A DNA stretch of 64,000 bases from Bifidobacterium mongoliense DSM 21395 (GCF_000741285.1 NZ_JGZE01000018.1:27993-91992), one strand, 5' to 3'; counted from the stretch's first letter, positions 41,564-52,426 are shown. Program-made: numbers and translations. Notes: generated by a model from the letters alone, not told the origin.

Positions 41564-43159
41564 ATGCGGCTGCCGCGGCTGCGTAGGCTGAGGCAGGACG
41601 ATATCGTCGTGGTCGAGCAGGAGGATGTGCGTCATGCGGTGCTTGGCACGGCGGTCGGCAATTTCATGGAATGGTTCGATTTCGGCATCTACGGGTATCT
41701 CACCATCGTCATGACCACCGTGTTCACGCAGGGCATGCCTCGGTCGATCGGCCTTCTGGTCATGTTGCTCGGGTTCGCGGTGAGTTTCCTCGCGCGGCCG
41801 TTGGGTGGTTTCATCCTTGGTCCGCTCGGGGATCGGATCGGCCGTCAGAAGGTGTTGTTCGCCACCATGTCGGTGATGGCGTTGTCGACGTCGCTGATCG
41901 GCGTGATGCCCTCCGCGGCGCAAATCGGCCTGTGGGCACCCATCCCCCTCTATGTGCTCAAGATCATTCAGGGGTTCTCGACCGGCGGTGAATACGCGGG
42001 AGCCGCAACATACGTTTCCGAATTCTCACCGGATAAACGGCGTGGATACTACAGCTCGTGGCTGGATGTCGGCTCGTATCTCGGCTTTGCCTGCGGTGCC
42101 GGCGCGGTCGCTCTGACCACGTACGTCTCGCAGCGGTACTGGGGTCCGGACGCCATGGTCAACGGTGGATGGCGGATACCGTTCTTCATGGCGGTTCCCC
42201 TTGGGGCGCTCGCGATCTACCTGCGGGTGAGGATACCGGAGACCCCGCATTTCGAGGAGGAGGGGGATGCCGAGGAGTCTCGGCCCCGGCTGCGTCGACG
42301 TGGGCGTTGGAGTCTCGCGATGCTCAGCCCGGAGGCGCGTGATAAGCGGGTGTTCGGGCATCACGGCACCATGGGGCTGCTGCGCAACTTTCATCGGGAG
42401 ATCATCCTCGGCATCATGATCGTGGCTGCCGGGAACACGGTCTCCTATACGCTGACCAGCTATATGCCCACGTATCTGGGCAACGAGATGGGGGCTGGAC
42501 CCGTGACCTCCGCCGCGGCGACCATCCCCGTATTGGTGCTTGTCGCGGTGTTGCTGCCCATCGTTGGCGCGCTGTCGGACAGGATCGGTCGACGGCCCGT
42601 CTTCACCATGGCCGTCGTGGGCACGCTGGTGCTTATGCTGCCTGCCTTCATGTTGTTGCACACTCACACCTCATGGGGCCTACACCTCGGTCTGGTACTG
42701 GTGGCTTTGCCGACATCGGCGTATATCTGCGTCATGGCTTCAGCCATCCCCGCGCTGTTTCCGACCAGCTCGCGTTTCGCCGGGATGGCCGCCGCCTATA
42801 ACGTCGGCGTCTCACTCTTCGGCGGCACCGCGCCGTTGATTATCCAGGCCCTGATCGAAGCCACGGGGAATCGGTATGTACCTGCGTGGTACGCTATGTT
42901 CTTCGCGTGCATCGGCGGTGTGGCGATATGGATGGTGCCGGAGACCTCCGGCAAACATCTTATGGGTTCGATGCCCGCCGTGGAGACGCGGGCCGAGGCG
43001 GCGACCATCGTCGCGACGCAGGACGACATACCCGCCAAGGACCTGCACACCATGCCCGTCGAGGCCATCGCGGCCGCATGGAAGGAACCGGATCGCGATG
43101 TGCACGCTCCGGTCGAGGGGGCCGAGGCGGCGGGTGATGCGCACCCGCCGCAGCATTAG
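41564..43159 (+). CDS. MHS-family MFS transporter (proline/betaine or organic-acid type)
   Basis: 531 residues, twelve helices. Metabolite:H+ symporter hallmarks: AVGNFMEWFDFGIYGYLTIV at helix 1, RPLGGFILGPLGDRIGRQKVL after helix 3 and GFSTGGEYAGAATYVSEFSP in helix 4-5. ProP-like; imports compatible solutes or dicarboxylates with H+. ATG at 41564 follows GGGGTGGG; longer in-frame starts have no membrane or family similarity. A polar tail of about 65 residues follows the last helix. Ends at a bidirectional terminator. Confidence 0.87.
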   Translation: MRLPRLRRLRQDDIVVVEQEDVRHAVLGTAVGNFMEWFDFGIYGYLTIVMTTVFTQGMPRSIGLLVMLLGFAVSFLARPLGGFILGPLGDRIGRQKVLFATMSVMALSTSLIGVMPSAAQIGLWAPIPLYVLKIIQGFSTGGEYAGAATYVSEFSPDKRRGYYSSWLDVGSYLGFACGAGAVALTTYVSQRYWGPDAMVNGGWRIPFFMAVPLGALAIYLRVRIPETPHFEEEGDAEESRPRLRRRGRWSLAMLSPEARDKRVFGHHGTMGLLRNFHREIILGIMIVAAGNTVSYTLTSYMPTYLGNEMGAGPVTSAAATIPVLVLVAVLLPIVGALSDRIGRRPVFTMAVVGTLVLMLPAFMLLHTHTSWGLHLGLVLVALPTSAYICVMASAIPALFPTSSRFAGMAAAYNVGVSLFGGTAPLIIQALIEATGNRYVPAWYAMFFACIGGVAIWMVPETSGKHLMGSMPAVETRAEAATIVATQDDIPAKDLHTMPVEAIAAAWKEPDRDVHAPVEGAEAAGDAHPPQH

Positions 43160-43247
43160 ACCGTTCGGTGCGCCGTCGTGCGTTGGCCGCGGATTGTACG
43201 CCTTCCACGACGTACGATATCGACAGTCGATCGTCACGACTACGGAG

Positions 43248-43289
43248 CAGAGCGCCACCGTACGCTCCATTGCGTACGGCGGCGCTCTG
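43248..43289. terminator. bidirectional terminator between the MHS gene and budC
   Basis: 18-bp stem with one mismatch (CAGAGCGCCACCGTACGC / GCGTACGGCGGCGCTCTG) and a 6-nt loop. Confidence 0.8.
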
Positions 43290-43349
43290 CTGCCCCGCGC
43301 CTCCCACGGGAATCATCAGGTCGGGATCAGCGGCGGGCAGGGGAACGAC

Positions 43350-44138
<789 letters not shown>

Positions 44139-44259
44139 TCAAACGGCTGTTGTTCAAACGGCTGTGACACTCATCGTAATACCGAACCATGCAGAGTTGC
44201 GTAAGCGACACCACGGAGTGTCGCCTACGAGTGCATTGGTGGACGGTCGTGACGCCGTC

Positions 44260-45252
44260 CTATGGCATGGGCGTCGCGGTGCCCGCGGTGGTGGATGCGG
44301 TGACGCCGGGCATGGATGCAGCGTGATCGTTGCGCATCGAATGGTCGTGCGTGGAGTCGGTCCTCATGGTGTTGTCCATGTCGTCGTCCTGCGCGTCCTC
44401 CAGATCCATGTGCTCGTGGAACCACACGCGTTCCGCGGGATTGATATCGAGCGCATCGAGATACTTCTGGTACATGGGGTAGAGCAGGCGCAGCCCGGGG
44501 TAGAGGGCGAAGAGCGCGTGTTCTGACTTGCGGTTGCGCCAGTGGTCGGGGTGCGCCCTGAACGTGTTGTTGAAGCGTTTCATGTAGGTGCGGAACGAGC
44601 TCAGCGAGGTGTCCATGCGGCGGGCCGAGATCGCGCAGATCATGGTCCGGGCATACACCGTCTTCATGTTCTTGCCCAACAAATGCAGCGAGACATCCAC
44701 GTCCTCGTGCATCACGTCGTCCTTGTCGCGGCATACCTCGCCCGAGATGGCATGCCAGGCGGTGGCGCGCAACGCCATGTTCGAACCGAACAGCAGGACG
44801 CGGTTGCCGTCGGCGCGATAGGTCTCGCGGCGTATCTTGTCGTCGCCCTTGAGGCCGACGCGACGAGCGGGCATGTCGTAATACAGCACCGGTCCGGTCA
44901 CCCCCATGGCCCGCGGGTCGTCGGTGAACAGGGCGGTGACGACCTCGACCCAGTCGGGTTTGAGCATGCAATCGGCGTCGATGCGCCCCAGGATGTCACC
45001 GGTGGCGTGGTTGAGACCGTAGTTGCGCGTGGGGATCAGCCCCTGCTCGGCGTCCTGGTGCAGTAGTCTGACCGGCGCCTCGGGGTGGTCGCGGATGAAA
45101 TCCCGGACCACGCCGACGGTATCGTCGGTCGACCGGTTGTCGACCACGATGACCTCGTGAGGTGCGACGCTCTGCCGCAGGGCATTGGTCAGGCAATCGG
45201 CGATGCGGTCCTGCTCGTTCCACGCAGGAATCACTATCGAAACGTTCAGCAT
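44260..45252 (-). CDS. family 2 glycosyltransferase
   Basis: 330 residues. N-terminal GT-A fold: VSIVIPAWNEQDRIADCL, VDNRSTDDTVGVVRDF, metal site DAD in GRIDADCMLKPDW and acceptor region HEDVDVSLHL. No membrane segment, so it probably acts at the membrane face on a lipid or cell-wall acceptor. A low-complexity acidic/Thr-rich tail (DAQDDDMDNTMRTDSTHD) follows. Divergent from the AI-2E gene; neither donor nor acceptor can be named. Confidence 0.85.
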   Translation of the reverse strand: MLNVSIVIPAWNEQDRIADCLTNALRQSVAPHEVIVVDNRSTDDTVGVVRDFIRDHPEAPVRLLHQDAEQGLIPTRNYGLNHATGDILGRIDADCMLKPDWVEVVTALFTDDPRAMGVTGPVLYYDMPARRVGLKGDDKIRRETYRADGNRVLLFGSNMALRATAWHAISGEVCRDKDDVMHEDVDVSLHLLGKNMKTVYARTMICAISARRMDTSLSSFRTYMKRFNNTFRAHPDHWRNRKSEHALFALYPGLRLLYPMYQKYLDALDINPAERVWFHEHMDLEDAQDDDMDNTMRTDSTHDHSMRNDHAASMPGVTASTTAGTATPMP

Positions 45253-45404
45253 GGGTACCAGAATAAACTGCGATGTCTACACAGGCCCGCCACCAGTGAA
45301 TGGTGACGGGGCTTCGGCGTCGTGCGGCGGCACCAACGGGAGCCCTCGAGCCGGGGTCGGCATCGGTCCCGAAACGGGCGTCGATATGGCGGCCTTTATG
45401 TACC

Positions 45405-46955
45405 ATGGCAGTCATGAGTTCACGTGATGGAAAGACGATTGATCTGGCTGCGGTGTTCCCCGCGAAAGGAGACTCCCGACGACCTCCGGACTGGTGGGGA
45501 CGCGCCCTGCTGTATGTCGCGATAGCCGTGTTCCTCTCGGTGTTCGTCTGGCGTTCCTGGGGCAAGGTCGACTTCGTGGTGCTCGATGTGATCATCGCCC
45601 TGTTCATCGCCCTGGCGATCGAGCCGCTGGTGATCCGGTTGGTGCGCCATGGCTGGAAACGCGGAGCGGCATCGGCCGTGAGCCTCATCGGACTGATCGT
45701 CGCAAGCCTCGCCCTGCTCGCCCTGTTCGGCAATATGTTCGTGCAGCAGGTCATCTCCATGGCCCGCGGATTCCCGGGACTCTACGACGATTTCGCGCGC
45801 AGCCTCGCCGCGCAGACCGGGTGGCGTCCGCCCGCCAAGGAAAGCCTGGGCGGAGAGATACTCAAGAACATCCAGACCTCGTGGATCACGAACTTCGCCG
45901 GTCAGGCCGTGAGCACCACGGTGAGCATGCTGGGGGCGTTGCTCAACCTGCTCACCGTCGCCATGGTCACCTTCTACGTTTCGGCGGCCGGTCCCAAGAT
46001 GCGTCGGAGCCTGTGCCAATGGATGGCGCCCACCGCGCAACGACGGTTCCTGCTGGGCTGGACCACCGTGCAGGACCAGATCTCCGGATTCCTGTTCTCG
46101 CGTTCCATACTCGCCCTGATCAACGCCGTGTGCATGTCGATCTTCCTCGTGGCGATCCATGTGCCCTATTGGCTGCCGTTGGCACTGTTCTGCGGCCTGA
46201 CCTCGCAGTTCATCCCCACCGTGGGTACCTATATCGGCGGCGCGCTGCCGGTGCTCTTCGCCTGGGCCTCCAACGGCCTGGGTTACGGTCTGGCGGTGCT
46301 CGTCTTCATCGTCGTCTACCAGCAGATCGAGAACCTGCTGCTGGCCCCGAAAATCTCCGAGCGCACCATGGACCTCAATCCCGCGGTCGCTTTTTTGTGC
46401 GTCCTGGTGTTCGGTGCGATCTTCGGCGCGCTGGGCGCATTCCTAGCCCTGCCCGTCACGGCGAGCCTGCAGTCGATCTTCAAGGTGTATACGCGCCGCT
46501 ACGAACTGGTCGACTCCCCGCTGATGTCCGATCCCAACCCCGTGCGTAAATCCAAGGTCGTCGAGGGGGCGGAGGCCTTCAACGAGCGGGTGATCAAGCC
46601 CGTGAGCGAACGCATGCCCCGCGCCGTGCGTGGCTCGAGCGCGAGGGTGCCGGTCGACGAGGAGGTGGCCCGCATGCAACGCGAGCTCTATGCCGAGCAT
46701 CAGCGGCCGTCATCCGACGGCGACGACAACGGCGACGGGGTCGATGAATCGCGCACCGTGGCCATACCCAAGAACGCCCTGTCCGGACATGGTGCCGGCA
46801 AGCACCTCAACGGTGTTGAACCGGGTGCCGGGCATCGGGACGACGCTTCTCACCGGGACGACGCCGCACGTGAGGATGACACTATGCATCGGGACGGCGC
46901 CGGGCATCGGGACGACGGCACGCCGACGAACCCGCGAAGCGGGTGGCGTCGATGA
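45405..46955 (+). CDS. AI-2E family transporter (PerM-like)
   Basis: About 516 residues with seven to eight membrane helices in the first 380 (for example LLYVAIAVFLSVFVWRSWG, AASAVSLIGLIVASLALLAL). Conserved motifs include TSQFIPTVGTYIGGALPVL and the QQIENLLLAPKISERTM helix. Such proteins export small molecules or act as Na+/H+ carriers. The last 130 residues are charged and end in His-Arg-Asp-Asp repeats. Two close starts (45405 and 45414). The stop overlaps the next gene (ATGA). Confidence 0.88.
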   Translation: MAVMSSRDGKTIDLAAVFPAKGDSRRPPDWWGRALLYVAIAVFLSVFVWRSWGKVDFVVLDVIIALFIALAIEPLVIRLVRHGWKRGAASAVSLIGLIVASLALLALFGNMFVQQVISMARGFPGLYDDFARSLAAQTGWRPPAKESLGGEILKNIQTSWITNFAGQAVSTTVSMLGALLNLLTVAMVTFYVSAAGPKMRRSLCQWMAPTAQRRFLLGWTTVQDQISGFLFSRSILALINAVCMSIFLVAIHVPYWLPLALFCGLTSQFIPTVGTYIGGALPVLFAWASNGLGYGLAVLVFIVVYQQIENLLLAPKISERTMDLNPAVAFLCVLVFGAIFGALGAFLALPVTASLQSIFKVYTRRYELVDSPLMSDPNPVRKSKVVEGAEAFNERVIKPVSERMPRAVRGSSARVPVDEEVARMQRELYAEHQRPSSDGDDNGDGVDESRTVAIPKNALSGHGAGKHLNGVEPGAGHRDDASHRDDAAREDDTMHRDGAGHRDDGTPTNPRSGWRR

Positions 46956-48178
46956 TCCTGCTCAGTATTCTCGATATCCTCATCTGGGTTCTGGGCCTGG
47001 TCAGCCTGGTCTATCAGGTAGTATGCATCCTTGCCGGTCTCTTCGCCCGCCAGGTGCGGTTCCCCGACGCCCCGATGGACAAGCGCTACGCGGTGCTCAT
47101 CTCGGCCCGTGACGAGGAGTCGGTCATCGGCAACCTCATCGATTCGATCCGCGCCCAGACCTACCCCTCCGCGCTCATCGACATCTGGCTGGTGGCCGAC
47201 AACTGCTCGGACGACACCGCCCGCATCGTACGGGAGAAGGGCTGCCATGTCGTCGAACGGTTCAACCGGGAGCTGGTGGGCAAGGGCTACGCGCTGAGCT
47301 ATCTGCTCGACCACATGATCGACTCCGGCGCGAGCGAACGGTATGACGCCTACTTCGTGTTCGACGCCGACAATCGCCTCGACCCCCACTACTTCGAGGA
47401 GATGAACAAGGGCTTCCACGCCGGGTTCAAGATCCTGACCAGCTACCGCAATTCGGTGAATCTCTCAGACAACTGGGTCTCCTCGGGTTCGGCGCTGTGG
47501 TTCATCAGGGAATCGAGGTTCCTGAACAATTCGCGCATGGTCTTCGGTTCGAGCTGCCATGTCGGCGGCACCGGTTTCATGTTCTCGCGTGAGATCATGC
47601 AACGCAATCGCGGATGGAAATTCCACCTGCTCACCGAAGATCTCGAGTTCACCATGGATTCGGTTCTCCACGGCGATCGGATCGGCTACTGTGGCACGGC
47701 CATACTGTATGATGAGCAGCCGGTGACCTTCGCCCAGAGCTGGCGGCAACGGCTGCGCTGGAGCAAGGGATTCCTGCAGGTGTTCCGCTACTACGCGCCG
47801 TATCTCATCCGCCGCGCCATCCGCGAGCGGGATTTCTCCGCCGTGGATTTCACGTTGCTGGTCTGCCCCTTCATGTTCCTGAGCCTCATACGGTTCTCGC
47901 TGGGCTTCCTGTTCGCCGCCTTCGGCTTCGTCAGCTGGTCGACCCAGGTCGGCGCGCTGGGCGGCTGGCTGGGGGCCAGCGTGCTGGGCGCCCTCGGTAT
48001 GATGGTGCTCGCCTGTCTGACGATCGTGAGCGAGCGGGGGCATATCGGCGCGACGAACAAGGAATTGTTCGCCTATGTCCTGAGTTTCCCGATCTATATG
48101 TTCAGCTATGTGCCCATCTCGTTCCAGGCCATCTTCTCCAGGGCGGAATGGAAGCCCATCGAACACCGCGGGGCATGA
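46952..48178 (+). CDS. membrane-bound family 2 glycosyltransferase (cellulose-synthase-like)
   Basis: 408 residues: an N-terminal anchor (ILLSILDILIWVLGLVSLVYQV), a GT2 domain with ISARDEESVIGNLIDSI, VADNCSDDTARIV, FVFDADNRLDP (the DxD), LTEDLEFTM (ED) and the QxxRW pair in QSWRQRLRWSKGF, then four C-terminal helices. QxxRW marks processive enzymes that make polysaccharides. ATGA overlap with the AI-2E transporter gene shows translational coupling, so the two probably share one role in envelope polysaccharide synthesis or export. Confidence 0.9.
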   Translation: MILLSILDILIWVLGLVSLVYQVVCILAGLFARQVRFPDAPMDKRYAVLISARDEESVIGNLIDSIRAQTYPSALIDIWLVADNCSDDTARIVREKGCHVVERFNRELVGKGYALSYLLDHMIDSGASERYDAYFVFDADNRLDPHYFEEMNKGFHAGFKILTSYRNSVNLSDNWVSSGSALWFIRESRFLNNSRMVFGSSCHVGGTGFMFSREIMQRNRGWKFHLLTEDLEFTMDSVLHGDRIGYCGTAILYDEQPVTFAQSWRQRLRWSKGFLQVFRYYAPYLIRRAIRERDFSAVDFTLLVCPFMFLSLIRFSLGFLFAAFGFVSWSTQVGALGGWLGASVLGALGMMVLACLTIVSERGHIGATNKELFAYVLSFPIYMFSYVPISFQAIFSRAEWKPIEHRGA

Positions 48179-48253
48179 TGCCGGGGTGTGCGCGGGGCGT
48201 GTGGGCCCGATGCCGCCCCTCGGTGCCAGCCCCGTGCCCCGTCGGGCATAATC

Positions 48254-48276
48254 CACGTCATAATCACACGTCATAA
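48254..48276 (+). promoter_or_regulatory. direct repeat upstream of the ABC exporter
   Basis: CACGTCATAA occurs at 48254-48263 and 48267-48276, 13 bases apart and 27 bases before the exporter start. A possible regulator site. Confidence 0.3.
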
Positions 48277-48302
48277 GCACGGATACCAATAAAGGAATGA
48301 CC

Positions 48303-49241
48303 ATGAACGAGATACAGCTCCACGAACCGCAGACACCCATGTACGGCCTGCCGGCGCCGGACCCGAATGCGGCGGTCTCCATCAGGGGCCTGTCCAAACG
48401 GTTCGGTGAGAAAGTCGCCGTCAACGGCCTGTCGCTCGACATCCCGAGCGGCTCCTTCTACGGATTGGTCGGACCCAACGGGGCCGGCAAGACCACGACG
48501 CTCACGATGCTCACCGGTCTGCTGCGACCCGACGCCGGCATCGCCATGATCCTGGGCGTCGATGTGTGGCGTGATCTCGACGCGGCGAAGGGGCTCATCG
48601 GCGTGATGCCGCAGTCCGAGGAGATCTTCGACAGGCTCACCGGCATGCAGCTGCTCATGTACGCGGGCATGCTGCGCGGTATGCCGCGCGCGGAGGTGTC
48701 GCAGCGGGCGAACGACCTCCTGGGGGCCTTCGACCTGAGCGAGGCCGCCAACACGGCTGTCACCGACTATTCCTCGGGCATGACGAAGAAGATCTGCTTG
48801 GCGACCGCCATGATCGACAGTCCGCGCGTGCTCGTGCTCGACGAGCCGTTCGAATCCGTGGATCCCGTCTCGAGCGCGAACCTGCGTGACATCCTCATCG
48901 AATACGTGCAGACGGGCGGCACGGTGATCGTATCTTCACATGTCATGGCGATGGTGCAGAAGATGTGCAGCCATGTCGCCGTCATCGACCACGGTCAGGT
49001 CAAGGCCGCCGGCACGGTCGCCGAGGTCGCGGCGGGCGAGGACCTCGAGGAGCGGTTCCTTGATCTGGTCGGAGGGCGGCATGCCGCGGCGCATCTGGCC
49101 TGGCTCGACGGTGGGAGGGCGCAGGACGCTCCGGCATCGACGCCGGCCGGCGTCGATCCGTGGCGTGGTGCTCCGTCACCGGCGGCTCCGGCTGGCGGAG
49201 ATGAGGATGGACGGAGCCGAGAGACGGGGGAGTCCCGATGA
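48303..49241 (+). CDS. ABC-2 type exporter ATP-binding protein
   Basis: 312 residues. Walker A GPNGAGKTTTL, signature-like TDYSSGMTKKICLA, Walker B VLVLDEPFESVDP, switch His in IVSSHVMAMVQKM. The last 60 residues are Pro/Ala-rich. The start is ATG 48303 because AAAGGA sits 6 bases upstream; ATG 48297 lies too close to it. The stop overlaps the permease start (ATGA). Substrate unknown. Confidence 0.92.
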   Translation: MNEIQLHEPQTPMYGLPAPDPNAAVSIRGLSKRFGEKVAVNGLSLDIPSGSFYGLVGPNGAGKTTTLTMLTGLLRPDAGIAMILGVDVWRDLDAAKGLIGVMPQSEEIFDRLTGMQLLMYAGMLRGMPRAEVSQRANDLLGAFDLSEAANTAVTDYSSGMTKKICLATAMIDSPRVLVLDEPFESVDPVSSANLRDILIEYVQTGGTVIVSSHVMAMVQKMCSHVAVIDHGQVKAAGTVAEVAAGEDLEERFLDLVGGRHAAAHLAWLDGGRAQDAPASTPAGVDPWRGAPSPAAPAGGDEDGRSRETGESR

Positions 49242-50890
49242 ACCGCCTGCTCACCATCGTGCGCCTGCGCTGGGCCCTCACCTTCGCGACCCTGCACCGT
49301 TCGGTGTGGCAGGTCGTCGGTTTCGTCATCGGACTGATGTTCGGTGCCGGCGTGGTCGTCGGAACCGGCGTGGTCGCCTGGTTCGCCGGGATCCCGTTCT
49401 TCCGCGGCCTCCTGCCCGCGGATCTGGCCGCGAACGACGCCTGGATGACCGCCATCATGCAACCGACCATGGTGGTGGTGGGCGCCATGGTGACCGTGTC
49501 TACCGCGCTGGCCCAGATCCTGGTGATCGGCGAAGGCGGGACGATGAACCTGCGCAACTTCGCCATCTACGGCATCCCCGACCGCACGCTCAACCTCGGC
49601 TTGACCCTGTCGACGTTGTGCGGCGTGCCCTCGATCGTCGGGATGCTCTCGTTGACGTTGTGGTCAATGGCCTACCGACGGGCCGGAGGTCTGGTCGTGC
49701 TCACCCAGATCGTCGCCGGCGTGCTGGCGATCGTGACCATCGCCAGCATCGCCAAGATGCTCGTGGCCCTGGTCGGCACCTTGATGCGGTCGAAACGCAG
49801 CAGCAATGCGTTGTATGTGATCGTGACGCTGCTCATCGTCGTGGCGGCGCAGCTGCCCAACATGTTCGCACAATCGATGGCGTCGGGGCGGTTCGAGTTC
49901 TCGGCTTCCGGATTCTCCTCGGCCGTGGGATGGTTGGCGTGGACGCCGTTGTCCGCGGCTTTCCAGTTGCCCTTCGACGTGCTGGCCGGTCGGTGGGTCG
50001 CCCTGCTGGTTCGCATGGTGATACTGCTGGTGACGATCGCGGCTTGTTACGAGGTGGGTCTGTGGTGTCTGCGGCGCGATCGGGTTGCGGCCCCACCCGC
50101 AGCCGCAGGCGCCAGGGTGAAGGGCGCCGGAGCTTTCGGCTGGATGCCCGATTCGCGCTCCGGCGCCATATCGGCGCGCGTGCTCACCCATCTACGGCAC
50201 GATCCGCGCCAGTCCATGATCCTCATCATGCCCATCCTGTTCGTCGTGATCTTCGGCATCCGCACCGAGCTCCCCGGTTTCATCTGGCAGTCGCTCATCT
50301 GGGGCGGCCTGTTCATGAGCATCACGGAAAGCAACGGGTTGGCTTACGACGGCCGAGGATTCACCATGCAGGCGCAGGTGGGGGTGCCCGGCCGGGATGA
50401 CCGGCTCGGCCGCGTGCGGGTCTATGGCGTGATAGCAACGGTCTACCTGGGGGTGCTGGGGTTGGTGATCCTGGTCGTGACCGGTTCGGCCGCCAGCGTT
50501 TCGGGATGGCAGTCGCTCATGACGTTCCTCGGTGCGGGTTTGGGCACGGCCTACGTCGGCCTGGGGGTCGCCGAGGTCATCTCCTGCCTGTTCCTGTACC
50601 CGGTGGCGAGCATCGACCGTCCCTTCTCCTCACCCCAGGGCCGGGCGTTGGCACAGGGCTTCATGCCGTTCCTGTACATGCTCATCATGCTGGTGATGCT
50701 GGTGCCGACCGGGGTGGTGGCGATCATGTCGCTGGTCGTGGGCTTCCCGGGCTGGATCGCCGGCCTGGTCGGTCTGGCCAACGGCCTGCTGGTCCTCGCC
50801 GTGGGCGTGTGGCTGGGTGGTCGGGTCATGGATCGACGCCTGCCGTCCATCGTGGCCACCCTGCAGTCGCTCGCCAGCCTGCAGAAGTAG
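49238..50890 (+). CDS. ABC-2 type exporter permease
   Basis: 550 residues with about twelve hydrophobic segments in two blocks around a hydrophilic middle (residues about 285-330, with RVKGAGAFGWMPDSRSG), and the FGIRTELPGFIWQSLIW stretch after it. Coupled by a 4-base overlap to the ATPase above; together an exporter of unknown substrate. No catalytic motif. Confidence 0.85.
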   Translation: MNRLLTIVRLRWALTFATLHRSVWQVVGFVIGLMFGAGVVVGTGVVAWFAGIPFFRGLLPADLAANDAWMTAIMQPTMVVVGAMVTVSTALAQILVIGEGGTMNLRNFAIYGIPDRTLNLGLTLSTLCGVPSIVGMLSLTLWSMAYRRAGGLVVLTQIVAGVLAIVTIASIAKMLVALVGTLMRSKRSSNALYVIVTLLIVVAAQLPNMFAQSMASGRFEFSASGFSSAVGWLAWTPLSAAFQLPFDVLAGRWVALLVRMVILLVTIAACYEVGLWCLRRDRVAAPPAAAGARVKGAGAFGWMPDSRSGAISARVLTHLRHDPRQSMILIMPILFVVIFGIRTELPGFIWQSLIWGGLFMSITESNGLAYDGRGFTMQAQVGVPGRDDRLGRVRVYGVIATVYLGVLGLVILVVTGSAASVSGWQSLMTFLGAGLGTAYVGLGVAEVISCLFLYPVASIDRPFSSPQGRALAQGFMPFLYMLIMLVMLVPTGVVAIMSLVVGFPGWIAGLVGLANGLLVLAVGVWLGGRVMDRRLPSIVATLQSLASLQK

Positions 50891-50978
50891 CCGGCGAAGC
50901 GCCGAGCCGCGGGGTTGTTGGATCCGGGCCCTATTCTTAGGTCCTGAAATACGCCGTGCAGGTTCACAAGGGGGAGCA

Positions 50979-52424
50979 GTGGCCGCTGATACACAGGACA
51001 TGGGGCCGGGCCGCCGTCATCGCGTCATATGGTCGGTGCTCGCCGCGGCGGTGACCGCCGTCTTGTGTGCCGGGTATGTCGTCGGCGACCTGTTCGACAC
51101 CGTTCCCGGCCCCCTGACCATGAAGGCGATCGACGCGCCCGCCTATGAGCGGCCGCGCGTATCCCTGGCTTCCGGCCGCATCGTGGGCAACGTCGCGCGG
51201 GGCGTGCCCATCGACGCCGCGGCGGTGCGTGGACTGGTCGATCGGTTCGGCGCCACGCAGGGACTTGGTCAGGATTACTCCGTGGCCATCGTCGGCGATG
51301 ACGGCGATGAGGTCGCCGGCCACGACGAGACGGTGTCGCGTGAACCGGCATCCACGCTCAAGACGCTCACGGCGCTGGCCGCCGCATCGAAACTGGATAT
51401 GGGTTCCACGTTCCCCACACGCGTCTATCTCAATCAGGCCACAGGCCAGCAGCCCACGCTGACCTTGGTCGGCGGCGGGGACATGCTGCTCGGCGCGGGG
51501 GCGAGCGACCCCGCCCACGTCAACGGCCGTGCGGGTCTGGCCACGTTGGCCGATCGTGCCGCCCGGGGGCTGCGGGCCCGTGGCATCACCTCGATCCGGC
51601 TCGACTACGACGACACGCTCTTCGGCACGGTGCGCTCGCCCGCGTCCATCGCGCGCAACAATACGGGCAACCTCTTCTTCACTCCGATCTCCTCGATGGC
51701 CATCGATGGCGGACGTCAGTGGCGGGGTCCGGGCCCCGCGAACCCGGATGTGTTCGAGCAATACCCCGAGCTTTCCGCCCATACCGCCGCCGACGTGGTC
51801 GCGGCGTTCACGTCGTTGCTCGGGCAACGAGGCATCGACGTGCGTGGCGGGGCTTCGGCCGGTACGGCTCCCGACGGCATCTCGCCGCTGGCGACCGTGC
51901 ATTCGGCCACACTCGGTGAGGTCATGTCCTTCATGCTGCGCCATTCGGACAATACGCTCGCCGAGGAGTTCGGACGTCTGCTCGCCATCCACGAGAGGCG
52001 TGAGAACACGCCCACCGGGGCCGTCTCGGCGGTCACCGCCACGTTGCGCGCGATGAACGTCGATCTGCGTGGTTTGACCATGGCCGACTGCACCGGGCTC
52101 TCACCTGGATCGCAGGCCACCGCATCGGTGCTCGCCAGGGTCCAGGCACACAATCTGCAGGTGGGTCCCGGTACCGCGGCCGCCACGGGGCTGTCCATAC
52201 CGGGCGAGGTCGGCACCGCGTTCGACCGTCTTGCCGATCCCTCCGCAGCGGGTCTGTTGCGCGTGAAAACCGGTTCGTTGGACAGCGTCACCGCGATGAC
52301 GGGCAACGTCTCACGCAAGCGAGGCGGAACGCTCGCGTTCGCGGTCATCGTGAACAACGCGCAGGACCCGCAATCCGCCCGGGACGGCATCGACGAATTC
52401 GTGGCCGCACTGGCGGGGTTGTGA
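50979..52424 (+). CDS. dacB: D-alanyl-D-alanine carboxypeptidase/endopeptidase (PBP4 type, S13)
   Basis: 481 residues. One N-terminal membrane anchor (VIWSVLAAAVTAVLCAGYVVG) and an extracellular S13 peptidase with SxxK in EPASTLKTLTAL, SxN in RHSDNTLAEEFGR and KTG in RVKTGSLDSVT. Trims D-Ala from peptidoglycan and can cut cross-links. GTG at 50979 is the start: AGGGGGAG lies just upstream. First gene of a housekeeping operon; tilS starts 2 bases after its stop (or overlaps it if GTG 52421 is used). Confidence 0.92.
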   Translation: MAADTQDMGPGRRHRVIWSVLAAAVTAVLCAGYVVGDLFDTVPGPLTMKAIDAPAYERPRVSLASGRIVGNVARGVPIDAAAVRGLVDRFGATQGLGQDYSVAIVGDDGDEVAGHDETVSREPASTLKTLTALAAASKLDMGSTFPTRVYLNQATGQQPTLTLVGGGDMLLGAGASDPAHVNGRAGLATLADRAARGLRARGITSIRLDYDDTLFGTVRSPASIARNNTGNLFFTPISSMAIDGGRQWRGPGPANPDVFEQYPELSAHTAADVVAAFTSLLGQRGIDVRGGASAGTAPDGISPLATVHSATLGEVMSFMLRHSDNTLAEEFGRLLAIHERRENTPTGAVSAVTATLRAMNVDLRGLTMADCTGLSPGSQATASVLARVQAHNLQVGPGTAAATGLSIPGEVGTAFDRLADPSAAGLLRVKTGSLDSVTAMTGNVSRKRGGTLAFAVIVNNAQDPQSARDGIDEFVAALAGL

Positions 52425-52426
52425 TC

